18,871 bases of DNA from Sutterellaceae bacterium (GCA_030531135.1 JAUNOJ010000007.1:1-18871); one strand, 5' to 3'; shown: positions 6,552 through 14,629, counted from the stretch's first letter. A program made the numbers and translations. Notes: generated by a model not told the origin, from the sequence alone.

Positions 6552-6587
6552 ACAATAAAGGTCGCCATTTTTGCAAATAGCGACCTT
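6552..6587 (-). terminator. Intrinsic terminator downstream of the MFS gene
   Basis: AAGGTCGC and GCGACCTT (6558-6565 and 6580-6587) form a perfect 8-bp stem, extended by A-T pairs after one mismatch. On the minus strand the stem is followed by TTATTG. It lies about 63 nt past the MFS stop codon. The T-tract is modest. Confidence 0.65.
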
Positions 6588-6650
6588 GGATCATGATATT
6601 TCCTTTCGATAGCGACCGAAGCGAATTCAAAATTGAGCAGGGTTCCTCCG

Positions 6651-7877
6651 TCAAAGAGGTGTCGTTTGGCACAAACTTTCCATGCTTTCCGGTGCGGCTT
6701 GCATTCGCAGATTGAGAGCGCAAACAACGAAAGAACAAGCTCCGACCAGCACCGCATAACCGCCGGCAACATCAACCAAATCGATCAGTCCCGAAAGTGT
6801 ACTCACAACAAAATTGGGTACCGCGGCGCCGGCATACGAAATAAGGAAAACGGTAGCAAGCGTTCCTGCACGCTCTTCTTTCGTGATGGTTTTGAGAATC
6901 ATGCGAAGCGTCCCGGTAAATGCCAACCCCCAACTGACGCCGCCCGTTACCGTCAACACCAAAAAGAAGAGTGTTGAGCCCGTCCACAAAGAAGCCGCAA
7001 CGCCACCGATAGACAACGCAAACACAACGATGCCGATCGTCTGTGCCGACTTTTCAGAAACGCGTCCCGCAATAAAGCACCCTAACAGATAGGGTGTCAT
7101 CATGGCGGCAAAAGTCACACCGCCCAACAACGGCTCCCGACTTCCCAAAACTTCGCTTGCCATAGAGGCGCTAAAGGGCAGATAAAAGCCCCCGATGCTC
7201 CATGTTGCAATAAAGACAAGCGTGGCTTGCGGCATCAAGTGACGCACCGATTTCGGGATGGTGACGGAAGGAATGAGCGACTTTAGAACACCGGACCTTC
7301 TGCCGTTTGTTGCCGGACAAAACGGTAAAAACAAAACGCAGAGCAAAAGCGCAACCGACAACGCCCAAAAGATCAATCCGACAGGGTGCACTTCAATTTG
7401 AAGCAACGCACCCGAAACCAAAGAACCGCTTGCCAGGCCCAGCATAGGCGCACCGCCCGTGACAGCCGCACCCAAAGCATGACGAAGCGCCGGCGTATTG
7501 TCGACAACGTAAACGGCCGCAACGCTTGACGCCAGGCCGCAGGCAAAGCCTTGCATCAAGCGCCCGAACATTAACATGGCCGTATTGTCCAAAAGCGCAA
7601 AGATCAAACAAGTCGAAATCGAGAAAAGAAGGTTTGCCGAAAGCGCCGTACGTCGACCGACAAAATCCGATACCTTGGCACAGAAAAGAAGTGCGGAAAT
7701 GGCGCCTACGAAGTAACACACAGCCGCTATCGAAAGATCTGCGTGCGACAAATGCAAACTCTCGCGATAAAAACCAAATAGCGGCACCGGCGAGGCAGAG
7801 GCCATATATATGAGAGCAAAAGAAAATGCGGCGACGATAAAGCCCAAAACAGAGCCGTGATGCGATTGATTGGTCAT
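6651..7877 (-). CDS. Major facilitator superfamily (MFS) transporter
   Basis: Inner-membrane secondary transporter, 408 aa, with about twelve hydrophobic segments. The MFS signature between helices 2 and 3 is present as KVSDFVGRR (68-76). The half beginning near residue 210 (LMPQATLVFIATWS) repeats the fold, and the size is normal. An in-frame TGA just upstream of the ATG at 7877 leaves this as the earliest start, but no good SD is visible, so initiation may be weak or start at M25. It follows the exported flavoprotein gene on the same strand, but a strong terminator lies between them, so it probably has its own promoter. Uptake or efflux direction and substrate cannot be told. Its position suggests a link to the redox module upstream, which is inference. 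Confidence 0.85.
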   Translation of the reverse strand: MTNQSHHGSVLGFIVAAFSFALIYMASASPVPLFGFYRESLHLSHADLSIAAVCYFVGAISALLFCAKVSDFVGRRTALSANLLFSISTCLIFALLDNTAMLMFGRLMQGFACGLASSVAAVYVVDNTPALRHALGAAVTGGAPMLGLASGSLVSGALLQIEVHPVGLIFWALSVALLLCVLFLPFCPATNGRRSGVLKSLIPSVTIPKSVRHLMPQATLVFIATWSIGGFYLPFSASMASEVLGSREPLLGGVTFAAMMTPYLLGCFIAGRVSEKSAQTIGIVVFALSIGGVAASLWTGSTLFFLVLTVTGGVSWGLAFTGTLRMILKTITKEERAGTLATVFLISYAGAAVPNFVVSTLSGLIDLVDVAGGYAVLVGACSFVVCALNLRMQAAPESMESLCQTTPL

Positions 7878-7940
7878 GATTCAAAGAAGCTGTTGTTGGA
7901 GCCTCAAGCGTAAGGGGATGACCGCCGCATCGAGTTTCAG

Positions 7941-7971
7941 ATTTTCTCAGTTGCTGTCGAAATCTTCTCAG
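7941..7971. repeat. Pair of near-identical 10-mers 21 bp apart upstream of the MFS gene
   Basis: ATTTTCTCAG (7941-7950) and ATCTTCTCAG (7962-7971) differ at one base and are spaced two helical turns apart. They lie in the 107 bp between the terminator and the MFS start. This is a possible tandem regulator site. No clear -35/-10 pair was found. Confidence 0.3.
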
Positions 7972-7984
7972 AAAGAGAAAAAGT

Positions 7985-8023
7985 CGAAAAAAGAGGCCTG
8001 TGACGACATGAGCGCCACAGACC
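7985..8023 (-). terminator. Intrinsic terminator downstream of the exported flavoprotein gene
   Basis: On the minus strand GGTCTGTGGCG pairs fully with CGTCACAGGCC (11 bp, two G-U) around a 7-nt loop. It is followed by TCTTTTTTCG. It lies 36 nt past the stop at 8059 and ends the aldo/keto reductase-flavoprotein transcript. Confidence 0.9.
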
Positions 8024-8058
8024 AAAAAGGGGAGGGAAAAGTTTTCAAAGGACGGGGC

Positions 8059-8730
8059 TTACACGCGCTTTAAAAGCCACGCGATGTTTTGCCCAAGGTT
8101 TTTCATGTTGGCAACGGCTTCTTCGTCTTTAAGTGCTTCACCGGGAAGGCGTCCATAGGCAATGTTCCAGTAGGTTGAGCCCACCACAAACATTTCCTTA
8201 TTCAGGAAAAAGTGGTTCATCGTGTCGATCACGTTCATCGCACCGGCGCGCCTTGCCACGGCAACGCCGGCACCGATCTTGTGACGAAAAAGTCCCGGAT
8301 TGGTGTCGCTCACAACACTTGCGCGCTCAATGACAGCCTTTAAGGTCGAAGACACATCTGCCGAATAAGTGGACGAGCCCAAAATCACGGCGTCGGCTTC
8401 CTTCATCTTGGTCAAGAGCTCTTGGAAGATGTCGTTAGCCCACACGCAGTTGCCTTTGCCGGCACAGGCAAAGCAAGCTTTGCAAGCGTGGATGGTTTGA
8501 CCGGCCAATTCGACCAATTCGGTTTCGTGACCTTCCTTTTTGAGTTCCGTTAAAACGAGACCGAGCATATCGCCCGTATTGCCGCCCTTGCGAGAGCTGC
8601 CGTTGATGGCCAAAACCTTCTTTTTCTTCGGTGTGGCCTGCGCAGCTGCCGTCACAAGACCTGCGCCCATAGCAGCCATCGTTCCCACGGCTTTGATCGC
8701 GATGCGACGATCGATATTTGCGGTGTTCAT
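8059..8730 (-). CDS. Exported flavodoxin-like iron-sulfur flavoprotein (NADPH-dependent FMN reductase family)
   Basis: 223 aa. The N-terminus MNTANIDRRIAIKAVG has a twin-arginine (R8-R9), followed by an alanine-rich hydrophobic segment and a likely cleavage near ATAAAQA-TP, so it looks Tat-exported as a folded cofactor protein. The mature part is a flavodoxin-like fold with the FMN phosphate loop INGSSRKGGNT (42-52). C83, C86, C89 and C95 form a CX2CX2CX5C motif, the compact cluster motif of archaeal and anaerobic-bacterial ISF proteins, so FMN plus a [4Fe-4S] cluster is expected. The start at 8730 is set by CAGGA 8 nt upstream. It follows the aldo/keto reductase gene by 42 nt, probably as the second gene of one operon. 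Most ISF relatives are cytoplasmic, so periplasmic placement is notable. The physiological partner is unknown. Confidence 0.85.
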   Translation of the reverse strand: MNTANIDRRIAIKAVGTMAAMGAGLVTAAAQATPKKKKVLAINGSSRKGGNTGDMLGLVLTELKKEGHETELVELAGQTIHACKACFACAGKGNCVWANDIFQELLTKMKEADAVILGSSTYSADVSSTLKAVIERASVVSDTNPGLFRHKIGAGVAVARRAGAMNVIDTMNHFFLNKEMFVVGSTYWNIAYGRLPGEALKDEEAVANMKNLGQNIAWLLKRV

Positions 8731-8772
8731 AACAAAATTCCTGCGGTTTGTTCGTCTCAAAGCTCAACGGCA

Positions 8773-9720
8773 TTAGGCGCCCGCTTCCCATTCGCGCAAC
8801 GTGGGCATGGGGATGGCTTTGGCGCAAGCTTCAAGCGTAGCGACATCTTCAGCCGACAACTTGATCTTGGTAACCTGAGCCGCTTCTTCGGCATGGCGCA
8901 CCTTGGTCATGCCCAGAATCGGAATCGTGCCCTTGGCGATTGCCCAAGCCGAAGCCGTCTGGGCAACGGTCGCCGAGTGCCGGGCACCGATGCGGGCAAG
9001 TTCGTCGTTAAGCGCCTGAAGAGCCGGCAAGTATTTGTTATAGAACTGACCGCGGCCGCTATTGGCCGGCATCGGATGTTCGGGATCGAATCGCCCGGTC
9101 AAAGCACCTTGCTCCAACACCATATAGGCATAAAAGTCGATGTCGTGCTTGTGGCAAAACTCGAGCATGCCGTCGTCCATCGACGTGCGATGCAAAAGGC
9201 TCAAGTGGTTTTGCACTGCCGAAACCTTGCAGTCGTACTTGTCCAGAATTTCGCAAACACGTACGAGCTGTTCGGGCGAATGGTTCGAAACGCCGAAAGA
9301 GCGCACGCGACCCGACTTGATCAAGGGCACCACCATCGGCGTCCAACGCTCCACATCCATGGAGTTGTGAATCCAGTACAGATCGATATAGTCCGTGCGA
9401 AGGCGTTTGAGACTTTCTTCGAACATCGTCTCTACCGGATCGGCCGTGTCGGTAGCAATCTGAGGCGTGAACTTCGTGGATAAGAAAACATTTTCGCGCG
9501 GCACGTCGGCGAGCAATTCGCCCACGATCGTTTCGGAAGCGCCGGCACCATAGACGGCAGCCGTATCAAATTGCGTCAAACCCAGATCAAGGGCCTTGTT
9601 CACGACGGGACGCAACGCCTGAGCATCCAACGTCTGACCGAAAACCTGATCGCCGCCTGCAAAGCCGCAGCCCCAAGACCAAGCACCGACCATGACGGTT
9701 TGTGTGTTCTTCTTAGACAT
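8773..9720 (-). CDS. Aldo/keto reductase
   Basis: Cytoplasmic NAD(P)H-dependent reductase of carbonyl compounds, 315 aa, with a (beta/alpha)8 fold. The catalytic tetrad is visible as D52 (FDTA), Y57 (VYG), K83 (STKF) and H118 (WIHN). FGVSNHSPEQ and the C-terminal cofactor region around IPILGMTKVRHAEEA fit NADP binding. No signal peptide is seen. Start ATG 9720 has AAGGA about 10 nt upstream. It is the first gene of a two-gene unit with the exported flavoprotein and is divergent from the cytochrome gene across a 335-bp intergenic region. Its substrate cannot be named; processing of the compound handled by the neighbouring respiratory reductase is a guess from context. Confidence 0.9.
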   Translation of the reverse strand: MSKKNTQTVMVGAWSWGCGFAGGDQVFGQTLDAQALRPVVNKALDLGLTQFDTAAVYGAGASETIVGELLADVPRENVFLSTKFTPQIATDTADPVETMFEESLKRLRTDYIDLYWIHNSMDVERWTPMVVPLIKSGRVRSFGVSNHSPEQLVRVCEILDKYDCKVSAVQNHLSLLHRTSMDDGMLEFCHKHDIDFYAYMVLEQGALTGRFDPEHPMPANSGRGQFYNKYLPALQALNDELARIGARHSATVAQTASAWAIAKGTIPILGMTKVRHAEEAAQVTKIKLSAEDVATLEACAKAIPMPTLREWEAGA

Positions 9721-10055
9721 AAGAAAACAATCCTTTCCAAAGATAGAGAAGAGTTTTTAATGGAGTTAAGCGCTGCGCATTGCTTATGGTCGAGGAGTTT
9801 ATAGACAATTTATTTAAATAGCAAATATAAATAACTAATATAAATAAATAGAGAATTTGCATAAATCTAAAGTCGACACTAAGCCAAAACTGCGCCGATT
9901 GAGAACCGAGTGACACGGACGTTGAAAAAAATATCCGGCGAACAACTCTTTTGCTGACAACCGACAAGGTGCTTAAGTAGCGAAGTTTGAGAAGATTCTC
10001 CCAACAAAAAACGAGCAAACAAAAACGCTCACCCGACTTCAAGAGGAGAACCCTA
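9721..10055. promoter_or_regulatory. Divergent intergenic region between aldo/keto reductase and cytochrome genes
   Basis: No gene is seen. The stretch 9796-9870 is strikingly AT-rich and holds the 11-mer AATATAAATAA twice (9824-9834, 9837-9847), 13 bp apart. A short dyad GAGAA-GA-TTCTC lies at 9989-10000, 56 nt before the cytochrome start. AAGAGGAG (10041-10048) is the cytochrome ribosome binding site. No full FNR consensus box is present. Promoters for both directions must lie here, but their hexamers are not clear. Confidence 0.5.
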
Positions 10056-10403
10056 ATGAAAACCCAAATTACCCTGTTGTGCGCGGCTGTCACGATGGCT
10101 ATAGCCGGTGCCGCATCGGCAGCAGACGGATTCTTGGCCGATCGTCACGCCGGACGTCAAGTGGCTTGTACGATGTGTCACACCAAGTCCGCCACGAGCA
10201 AACCCGAACAAAACGATTGCTTGAAGTGCCACGGCGGCAGCTATGCCGAACTTGCCAAGAAAACCGACAAGACCGACATCAATCCGCACGACACGCATTT
10301 GGGCGAAGCCGATTGCTTGGAATGCCACTCCGGTCACAAAAAGCCCAAGCTCGTTTGTGACGGTTGTCACGAAGATTTCGGCAACGATTTGCGCGTTCCG
10401 TAA
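10056..10403 (+). CDS. Periplasmic tetrahaem cytochrome c (flavocytochrome c3-type electron carrier)
   Basis: 115 aa. Residues 1-22 form a Sec signal peptide (cleavage near SA-ADG). Four CXXCH haem sites are present: C38-H42 (CTMCH), C55-H59 (CLKCH), C87-H91 (CLECH) and C101-H105 (CDGCH). Extra histidines, for example H31, H78, H81 and H94, can serve as distal ligands. The size and spacing resemble the haem domain of Shewanella fumarate reductase FccA or small tetrahaem cytochromes. The start at 10056 is chosen from GGAG 7 nt upstream and the signal peptide; an in-frame ATG at 9987 would spoil the signal. The flavin subunit follows after 62 nt, so this protein most likely feeds it electrons from the quinone pool via a NapC/CymA-type protein not in the window. 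Confidence 0.92.
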   Translation: MKTQITLLCAAVTMAIAGAASAADGFLADRHAGRQVACTMCHTKSATSKPEQNDCLKCHGGSYAELAKKTDKTDINPHDTHLGEADCLECHSGHKKPKLVCDGCHEDFGNDLRVP

Positions 10404-10465
10404 CTTGAAAAAAGATTTCATTCACACCATTTGATTTGATACTCATCCGATGAAGGAGAAAGAAA

Positions 10466-12049
10466 ATGACTGTTTCTCGTAGAAGTTTCCTCAAGGCCGG
10501 TTTGGCCGCCGCTTCCGTCGCTTTGCCTGCAGCCGGCGTTCGTGCCGTCGAATACGACAGCAAGATGAAGTGGGATAAGACCGTCGACGTGGTGATCGTG
10601 GGCTACGGCGGCGCCGGTGCTTGCGCAGCCATCGAAGCTCATGACGCAGGTGCCAAGGTCTTGGTTCTGGAAAAGATGCACGAAGGCGGCGGCAACACGG
10701 CCGTGTCTTCCGGCGGATTCATGGTTCCCAAGGACGCCGACGAAGCCTACAAGTATTTGGCTGCCACCTACGCCTTTGCCGACAGCGAAAAGGACGAAGA
10801 ACTTCTGCAGACTTTCTGTAAGGAAATCATGGGTGTCAAGGCCTTTATCGAAGGCTTGAAACCCGAAACCAAGCTGATGGTCTACGGCCACGCCGGTTTC
10901 AAGACGTTGCCGGGATCGGATACCATCGACAAGTATCGCATCCGCGGCAAGAAGCGCGGCGGCGATATGCTGTTCGATCAGTTCCGCTACGCCGTCGAAG
11001 AAGTGCGCAAGGTCGAAGTGATGTACGAAACCCCTGCGCTTGAATTGGTGCGTCGCAACGGCGAAGTGGTGGGTGTTGTGGCCCAGTCCAAGGGTAAGAA
11101 ACTCAACATCTGTGCCAAGCGCGCCGTGGTGTTGACCACCGGCGGCTACGAATACGACGAACAGAGCTTGCGCAATTTTGCTTTGGGCTCTCAGATTCAG
11201 GGGCTCGGTTCTCCGGGCAACACCGGCGACGGCTTGCGTATGGCTCAGACCATGGGCGCACGCCTGTGGCACATGACGAGCTACTCCTGCCCGATCGGCA
11301 TGAAGGTGCCGGGCTTGAAGTCTGCCGTGCAGTTAAACATCTTGGCGCCGTCTCACATTTGGGTTGACCAAGACGGCAAGCGCTTTGTGAACGAAAAGGG
11401 GTTGGACAACCATACGTGTCTGTATGCCGTCAACCAAATGGATCCGATCCGCCATCGTTATCCGCGTATCCCGTGCTACCTGATCATGGACGAAAAGGCT
11501 CGTAAGGCCGGCCCCATCAGCGGCGGCGCAACTTCCGGGTATGCACTCAATCGCGAAGGTTACAAGTGGTCTCGCGACAACTCTGCCGAAGTCGAATCGG
11601 GTGTGTTGGTCAAGGCCGATACCATTGCCGAACTCGCCAAGAAGATTAACGTGCCCGAAGACGCCTTGGTTGCCAGCGTCGATCGTTGGAACAAGGACAT
11701 TGCCAACGGCAAGGACACCGAATTCGGTCGTATTTTGAAGCGCGATCCCAAGGGCAAGACCGCCTTTGCCGGCCGCGAAGCACCGGTTGTTTCCGAACCT
11801 TTGGGCGACGGTCCCTACTATGCAGTGGCTTTGTACCCCACGATGCTCAACACCCAGGGCGGCCCCAAGAAAAACGTCAAGGGTCAGGTGATGGATCCGC
11901 AAGACAAGCCCATCGCTCGTTTGTACGCCGCCGGCGAACTCGGCAGCATGTGGGGTTCGATCTACCAGGGCGCCACGAACAACGCCGAATGTATCGTCTA
12001 CGGTCGTATCGCCGGCCGCGAAGCCGCCAAGCAAAAGGCTTGGAGCTGA
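10466..12049 (+). CDS. Tat-exported FAD-dependent reductase, flavocytochrome c / fumarate reductase flavoprotein family
   Basis: 527 aa. The twin-arginine motif SRRSFLK (4-10) starts a Tat signal peptide. The FAD site GYGGAG (46-51) and LVLEK open an FAD-binding-2 fold; later blocks include GNTGDGLRMA and a C-terminal RLYAAGELGS with NNAEC-GRIAG. The catalytic marks of fumarate reductase (an HTMGG histidine, an arginine in a NRLGGNA-type motif, and an HPT motif after TGDG) are not found; the matching places read NTQGG, YQGATNNA and YSCP. The protein is therefore probably a reductase of another unsaturated or oxidised organic compound. AAGGAG lies 8 nt before the ATG. It pairs with the tetrahaem cytochrome upstream; fused in Shewanella FccA, split here. 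A strong terminator follows. Confidence 0.9.
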   Translation: MTVSRRSFLKAGLAAASVALPAAGVRAVEYDSKMKWDKTVDVVIVGYGGAGACAAIEAHDAGAKVLVLEKMHEGGGNTAVSSGGFMVPKDADEAYKYLAATYAFADSEKDEELLQTFCKEIMGVKAFIEGLKPETKLMVYGHAGFKTLPGSDTIDKYRIRGKKRGGDMLFDQFRYAVEEVRKVEVMYETPALELVRRNGEVVGVVAQSKGKKLNICAKRAVVLTTGGYEYDEQSLRNFALGSQIQGLGSPGNTGDGLRMAQTMGARLWHMTSYSCPIGMKVPGLKSAVQLNILAPSHIWVDQDGKRFVNEKGLDNHTCLYAVNQMDPIRHRYPRIPCYLIMDEKARKAGPISGGATSGYALNREGYKWSRDNSAEVESGVLVKADTIAELAKKINVPEDALVASVDRWNKDIANGKDTEFGRILKRDPKGKTAFAGREAPVVSEPLGDGPYYAVALYPTMLNTQGGPKKNVKGQVMDPQDKPIARLYAAGELGSMWGSIYQGATNNAECIVYGRIAGREAAKQKAWS

Positions 12050-12067
12050 TAAATCGGACATAAAAAC

Positions 12068-12092
12068 GGCAGGTTCCCGGTCCGAACCTGCC
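12068..12092 (+). repeat. 9-bp perfect hairpin after the flavoprotein gene
   Basis: GGCAGGTTC (12068-12076) pairs with GAACCTGCC (12084-12092) around CCGGTCC. It has no T-tract, so it is probably an mRNA 3'-end stabilising stem ahead of the true terminator. Confidence 0.5.
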
Positions 12093-12119
12093 TGTCAATA
12101 GATTTCTCTCTCTCATTTG

Positions 12120-12155
12120 GCGCACTCTTCTCTCCTCAAAGAGTGCGCTTTTTTT
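12120..12155 (+). terminator. Intrinsic terminator of the cytochrome-flavoprotein operon
   Basis: GCGCACTCTT (12120-12129) pairs perfectly with AAGAGTGCGC (12139-12148), loop 9 nt, followed by TTTTTTT (12149-12155). It sits between the flavoprotein stop and the convergent response regulator gene. The opposite strand lacks a T-tract. Confidence 0.92.
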
Positions 12156-12159
12156 CAAC

Positions 12160-12792
12160 TTACAAAATGCCTCGCTCCAACAAAACAATCAACGGTGCCA
12201 AGTCGGCCACGCTGTGCACGTCCAATTTTTTGTAGGCGCCCAAACGGTGCACCTGCACGGTGCGCTCGCTGATCTGAAGCTTCAATGCGATTTGGCGATT
12301 GAGTTTGCCTGCGGCCACCATGCGAATGATGTCCCGTTCGCGATCGGTCAAAGACGCAAAGTTCTTTTTCCAAGTGGTCTCGTCAATAGGCATGGCACGC
12401 TGATCGCAATCGTCTTGAACGACTTTGGCGACGGTCTTGAGTAACTTTTCCGGTTGCACGGGCTTGAGCAAGAAGTCTTTGGCGCCGCTTTTTAAAGTTT
12501 CGACTGCCATTTCCACGTCGCCGTGCCCGGTCAAAAAGACGATGGGCAAAGGATACTCGCGCCGCGCCATTTCAGCCTGAAGTTCAAGACCCGACATCCC
12601 CGGCATACGCACGTCCAAAATCAAGCATCCCGGGCGAGAAGGCGTGTCGCCGCGCAAAAAGTCGCCCGCAGACGAATACACGGCCACATCCCACCCTTGG
12701 CCGAGAAGCAACATTTCAAGCGCCGTCAACTGATCGATATCATCGTCGACCACACGAATCAAAGGCTGAGTGATCAAAGGTTTTGCTGTCAT
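12160..12792 (-). CDS. Response regulator, FixJ/TtrR type (REC + LuxR-like HTH)
   Basis: 210 aa. The receiver domain (about 10-125) has the acidic pocket D16-D18, phospho-acceptor D60 (LILDVRMPGMSG), T88 and K110. The output domain (about 145-195) is a LuxR-type helix-turn-helix beginning LTDRERDIIRMVAAGK and containing the SERTVQVHR recognition helix. The start overlaps the kinase stop in an ATGA (12789-12792), so translation is coupled to the kinase. It presumably activates genes for the neighbouring reductase in response to its substrate; this is inferred from position and from the TtrSR precedent. Its binding site is unknown; the dyad at 9989-10000 is one candidate. Confidence 0.92.
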   Translation of the reverse strand: MTAKPLITQPLIRVVDDDIDQLTALEMLLLGQGWDVAVYSSAGDFLRGDTPSRPGCLILDVRMPGMSGLELQAEMARREYPLPIVFLTGHGDVEMAVETLKSGAKDFLLKPVQPEKLLKTVAKVVQDDCDQRAMPIDETTWKKNFASLTDRERDIIRMVAAGKLNRQIALKLQISERTVQVHRLGAYKKLDVHSVADLAPLIVLLERGIL

Positions 12793-14609
12793 GCGTTTTC
12801 TCTGTTTGTATTTGAAACCAAGGGAAGTGTGATCCTGGCCACAGTCGTCTCGGCCAGACGTTCGATGCCGAAGTGTCCCGAGGACTTTTCCACCAAAGTT
12901 CTCACAATTAAAACACCGAGTCCAAGCCCTGCTGCTTTGCCGGAATTCAAAGGCTGCGTGTGTGCCGCCAACGCTTCGGCATCGGTTTTGGCATTGTCCG
13001 TTACGGTGATATTCAGAGAATATTCTCCCACAGTAAGACCCACGACAATCTGCGGGTTTTCGACCGTGGCTGTGGCCGCTTCAGCCGCATTCTTCACAAG
13101 GTTGGTCAGACACAGCTCAAACTCCAAGCGATGAAAACGGACAAACAGGCTCTGGTTCGGAAGGCTTGTCGTGATCGTCACGCCCGCAAAACGACGCTGA
13201 AGGCCTGAAACAATCGTTTCGATCACCGGCACCGCATCGATGATTTCACGCTCCACATCGCGATGTTTGACGTAGTGGCGCACGTGATTGACGATGTCGG
13301 CGATGCGCTCGCATTGACGCAAAACGAGCGACACGGTGCGAGCGGTCATCTTGTCGGGATTGTCCACGTCGTCCAAATGGCGCTCCAGAGCGTTGCAGCT
13401 GTTGGAAATGGCAGAGACGGGCCCGTTTAATTCGTGCGTGATCAAGCTTGACATGGCGCCGATGACGCTTACGCGCTCTAAACTTTCCAACTGATCTTTC
13501 GTTTTCTGTATTTCAATGTTGGCTTGACGTTCGTTTTCAATCGAGGTTTTGAGTTCTCGCGTGCGTACATCCACCATGTGCGACACTCGTCGCGAATGTA
13601 CGATCAAAGCCAGAACTGCCAAAAGTGCTGCGGCAAACCACGGCCAATAGCGATCGATAAAGTCCGAAACCGAGCGAATGCGCAGGTAAGAGTAGGGGCC
13701 CACGCGCAGCGTTTTGTACAAATCGTCCACGCGCAAAAAGTCCGAGGTCACGCCCCAGCCCATGCCGTTGGTGGTGGCGGGCATCGATAAAAGTGCCGCA
13801 GTGATGTCGCGGCTTGCTTCCCAAGGGGCGATCGGCGTGGCCACAAATGTCCAGTTGGGATAGAGCTCTGTCGAGCGCATGCAGGCAAAACCTTCCGGAT
13901 TGGGTTTGAGACCGATGGGACGAAACTTCGCCACGAATTCCGGTTCGGATTGTTGCAACTCTTCTACGGTGCAGGCGCGCGCCATGGCAACGTCGGCTTC
14001 TTTGCGATCCACCGCTTCCAACAAGCGCTTCATGGGGGAGCCGGCAGACACCAGTTCCGAGAAGAAGTTGTCCGGATTAAAGCCTTGCGCGGCAATCTCG
14101 CCCAAAGGCACGTAGACGCCCGAAAAGCCGCCCGGCCAGTTGACGGCCGCGCGCATGCCTTTCAGATCGGCAACGGTTTTGGCAGGGGAGTCTTTGGGCA
14201 CCATAAAGACGGTGCCGACGGCGTAATTGGGGTCGGGTGACAAGGGCGTGGTGAGCGTTGCCAAGTCCTTTAAACCGCGACGAAACACGCGGCGATAAAA
14301 GCCCGAGGCGCCGATGAAAAACTCAAAGCCGTTGGCGGCAACGGCATTTTCGAGGTCTTTGACCAAATAGGGACGAATTTCGAGACTGTATTGCGGCAGA
14401 TGGGCTTTGAGATAGGCAAAGGTTTCTTCAAAACCGATGCGCTCGGAGGGCGAAAAACTGTTTTCGATGTAACCGATGCGAATAACGGGCAACCACCCTT
14501 CTTCGGTTTCGTCTGCAAGCGTATTGGCGTTGACGCCCAATGCGCAAATCGGCGCCAAAAGACAGAGCGCCGATCGGAGAAAAAGCTTTTTGAGTCGAGG
14601 TTCGATCAT
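12789..14609 (-). CDS. Sensor histidine kinase with PhnD-like periplasmic binding domain (TtrS-like)
   Basis: 606 aa. A signal or anchor segment (about 8-28) leads into a periplasmic phosphonate-binding-protein-like domain (about 40-300; FIGASGFYRR, VAVNWPGG-like blocks). A transmembrane helix (322-338) and a short coiled linker follow. The kinase core has phospho-acceptor H392 (ITHELNGP) and N-box N507 (LTNLVKNAAEA). The G1 box reads TDNAKTD (538-543) rather than DNGxG, while the G2 box GLGLG (561-565) is intact. The architecture matches TtrS, the tetrathionate sensor, but the ligand need not be tetrathionate because no TtrABC reductase is nearby. It forms one unit with the response regulator and lies 53 nt downstream of fnr on the same strand. 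The SD is weak. Its ligand is probably the substrate of the adjacent flavoprotein (inference). Confidence 0.9.
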   Translation of the reverse strand: MIEPRLKKLFLRSALCLLAPICALGVNANTLADETEEGWLPVIRIGYIENSFSPSERIGFEETFAYLKAHLPQYSLEIRPYLVKDLENAVAANGFEFFIGASGFYRRVFRRGLKDLATLTTPLSPDPNYAVGTVFMVPKDSPAKTVADLKGMRAAVNWPGGFSGVYVPLGEIAAQGFNPDNFFSELVSAGSPMKRLLEAVDRKEADVAMARACTVEELQQSEPEFVAKFRPIGLKPNPEGFACMRSTELYPNWTFVATPIAPWEASRDITAALLSMPATTNGMGWGVTSDFLRVDDLYKTLRVGPYSYLRIRSVSDFIDRYWPWFAAALLAVLALIVHSRRVSHMVDVRTRELKTSIENERQANIEIQKTKDQLESLERVSVIGAMSSLITHELNGPVSAISNSCNALERHLDDVDNPDKMTARTVSLVLRQCERIADIVNHVRHYVKHRDVEREIIDAVPVIETIVSGLQRRFAGVTITTSLPNQSLFVRFHRLEFELCLTNLVKNAAEAATATVENPQIVVGLTVGEYSLNITVTDNAKTDAEALAAHTQPLNSGKAAGLGLGVLIVRTLVEKSSGHFGIERLAETTVARITLPLVSNTNRENA

Positions 14610-14629
14610 AGGCTTTTTGAAGGATTGCG

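Noticed and set aside
9713..10093. 126-codon minus-strand frame across the AT-rich intergenic region
   Set aside because: Low-complexity and hydrophobic only because of the AT-rich DNA; it overlaps both flanking gene starts and has no ribosome binding site.
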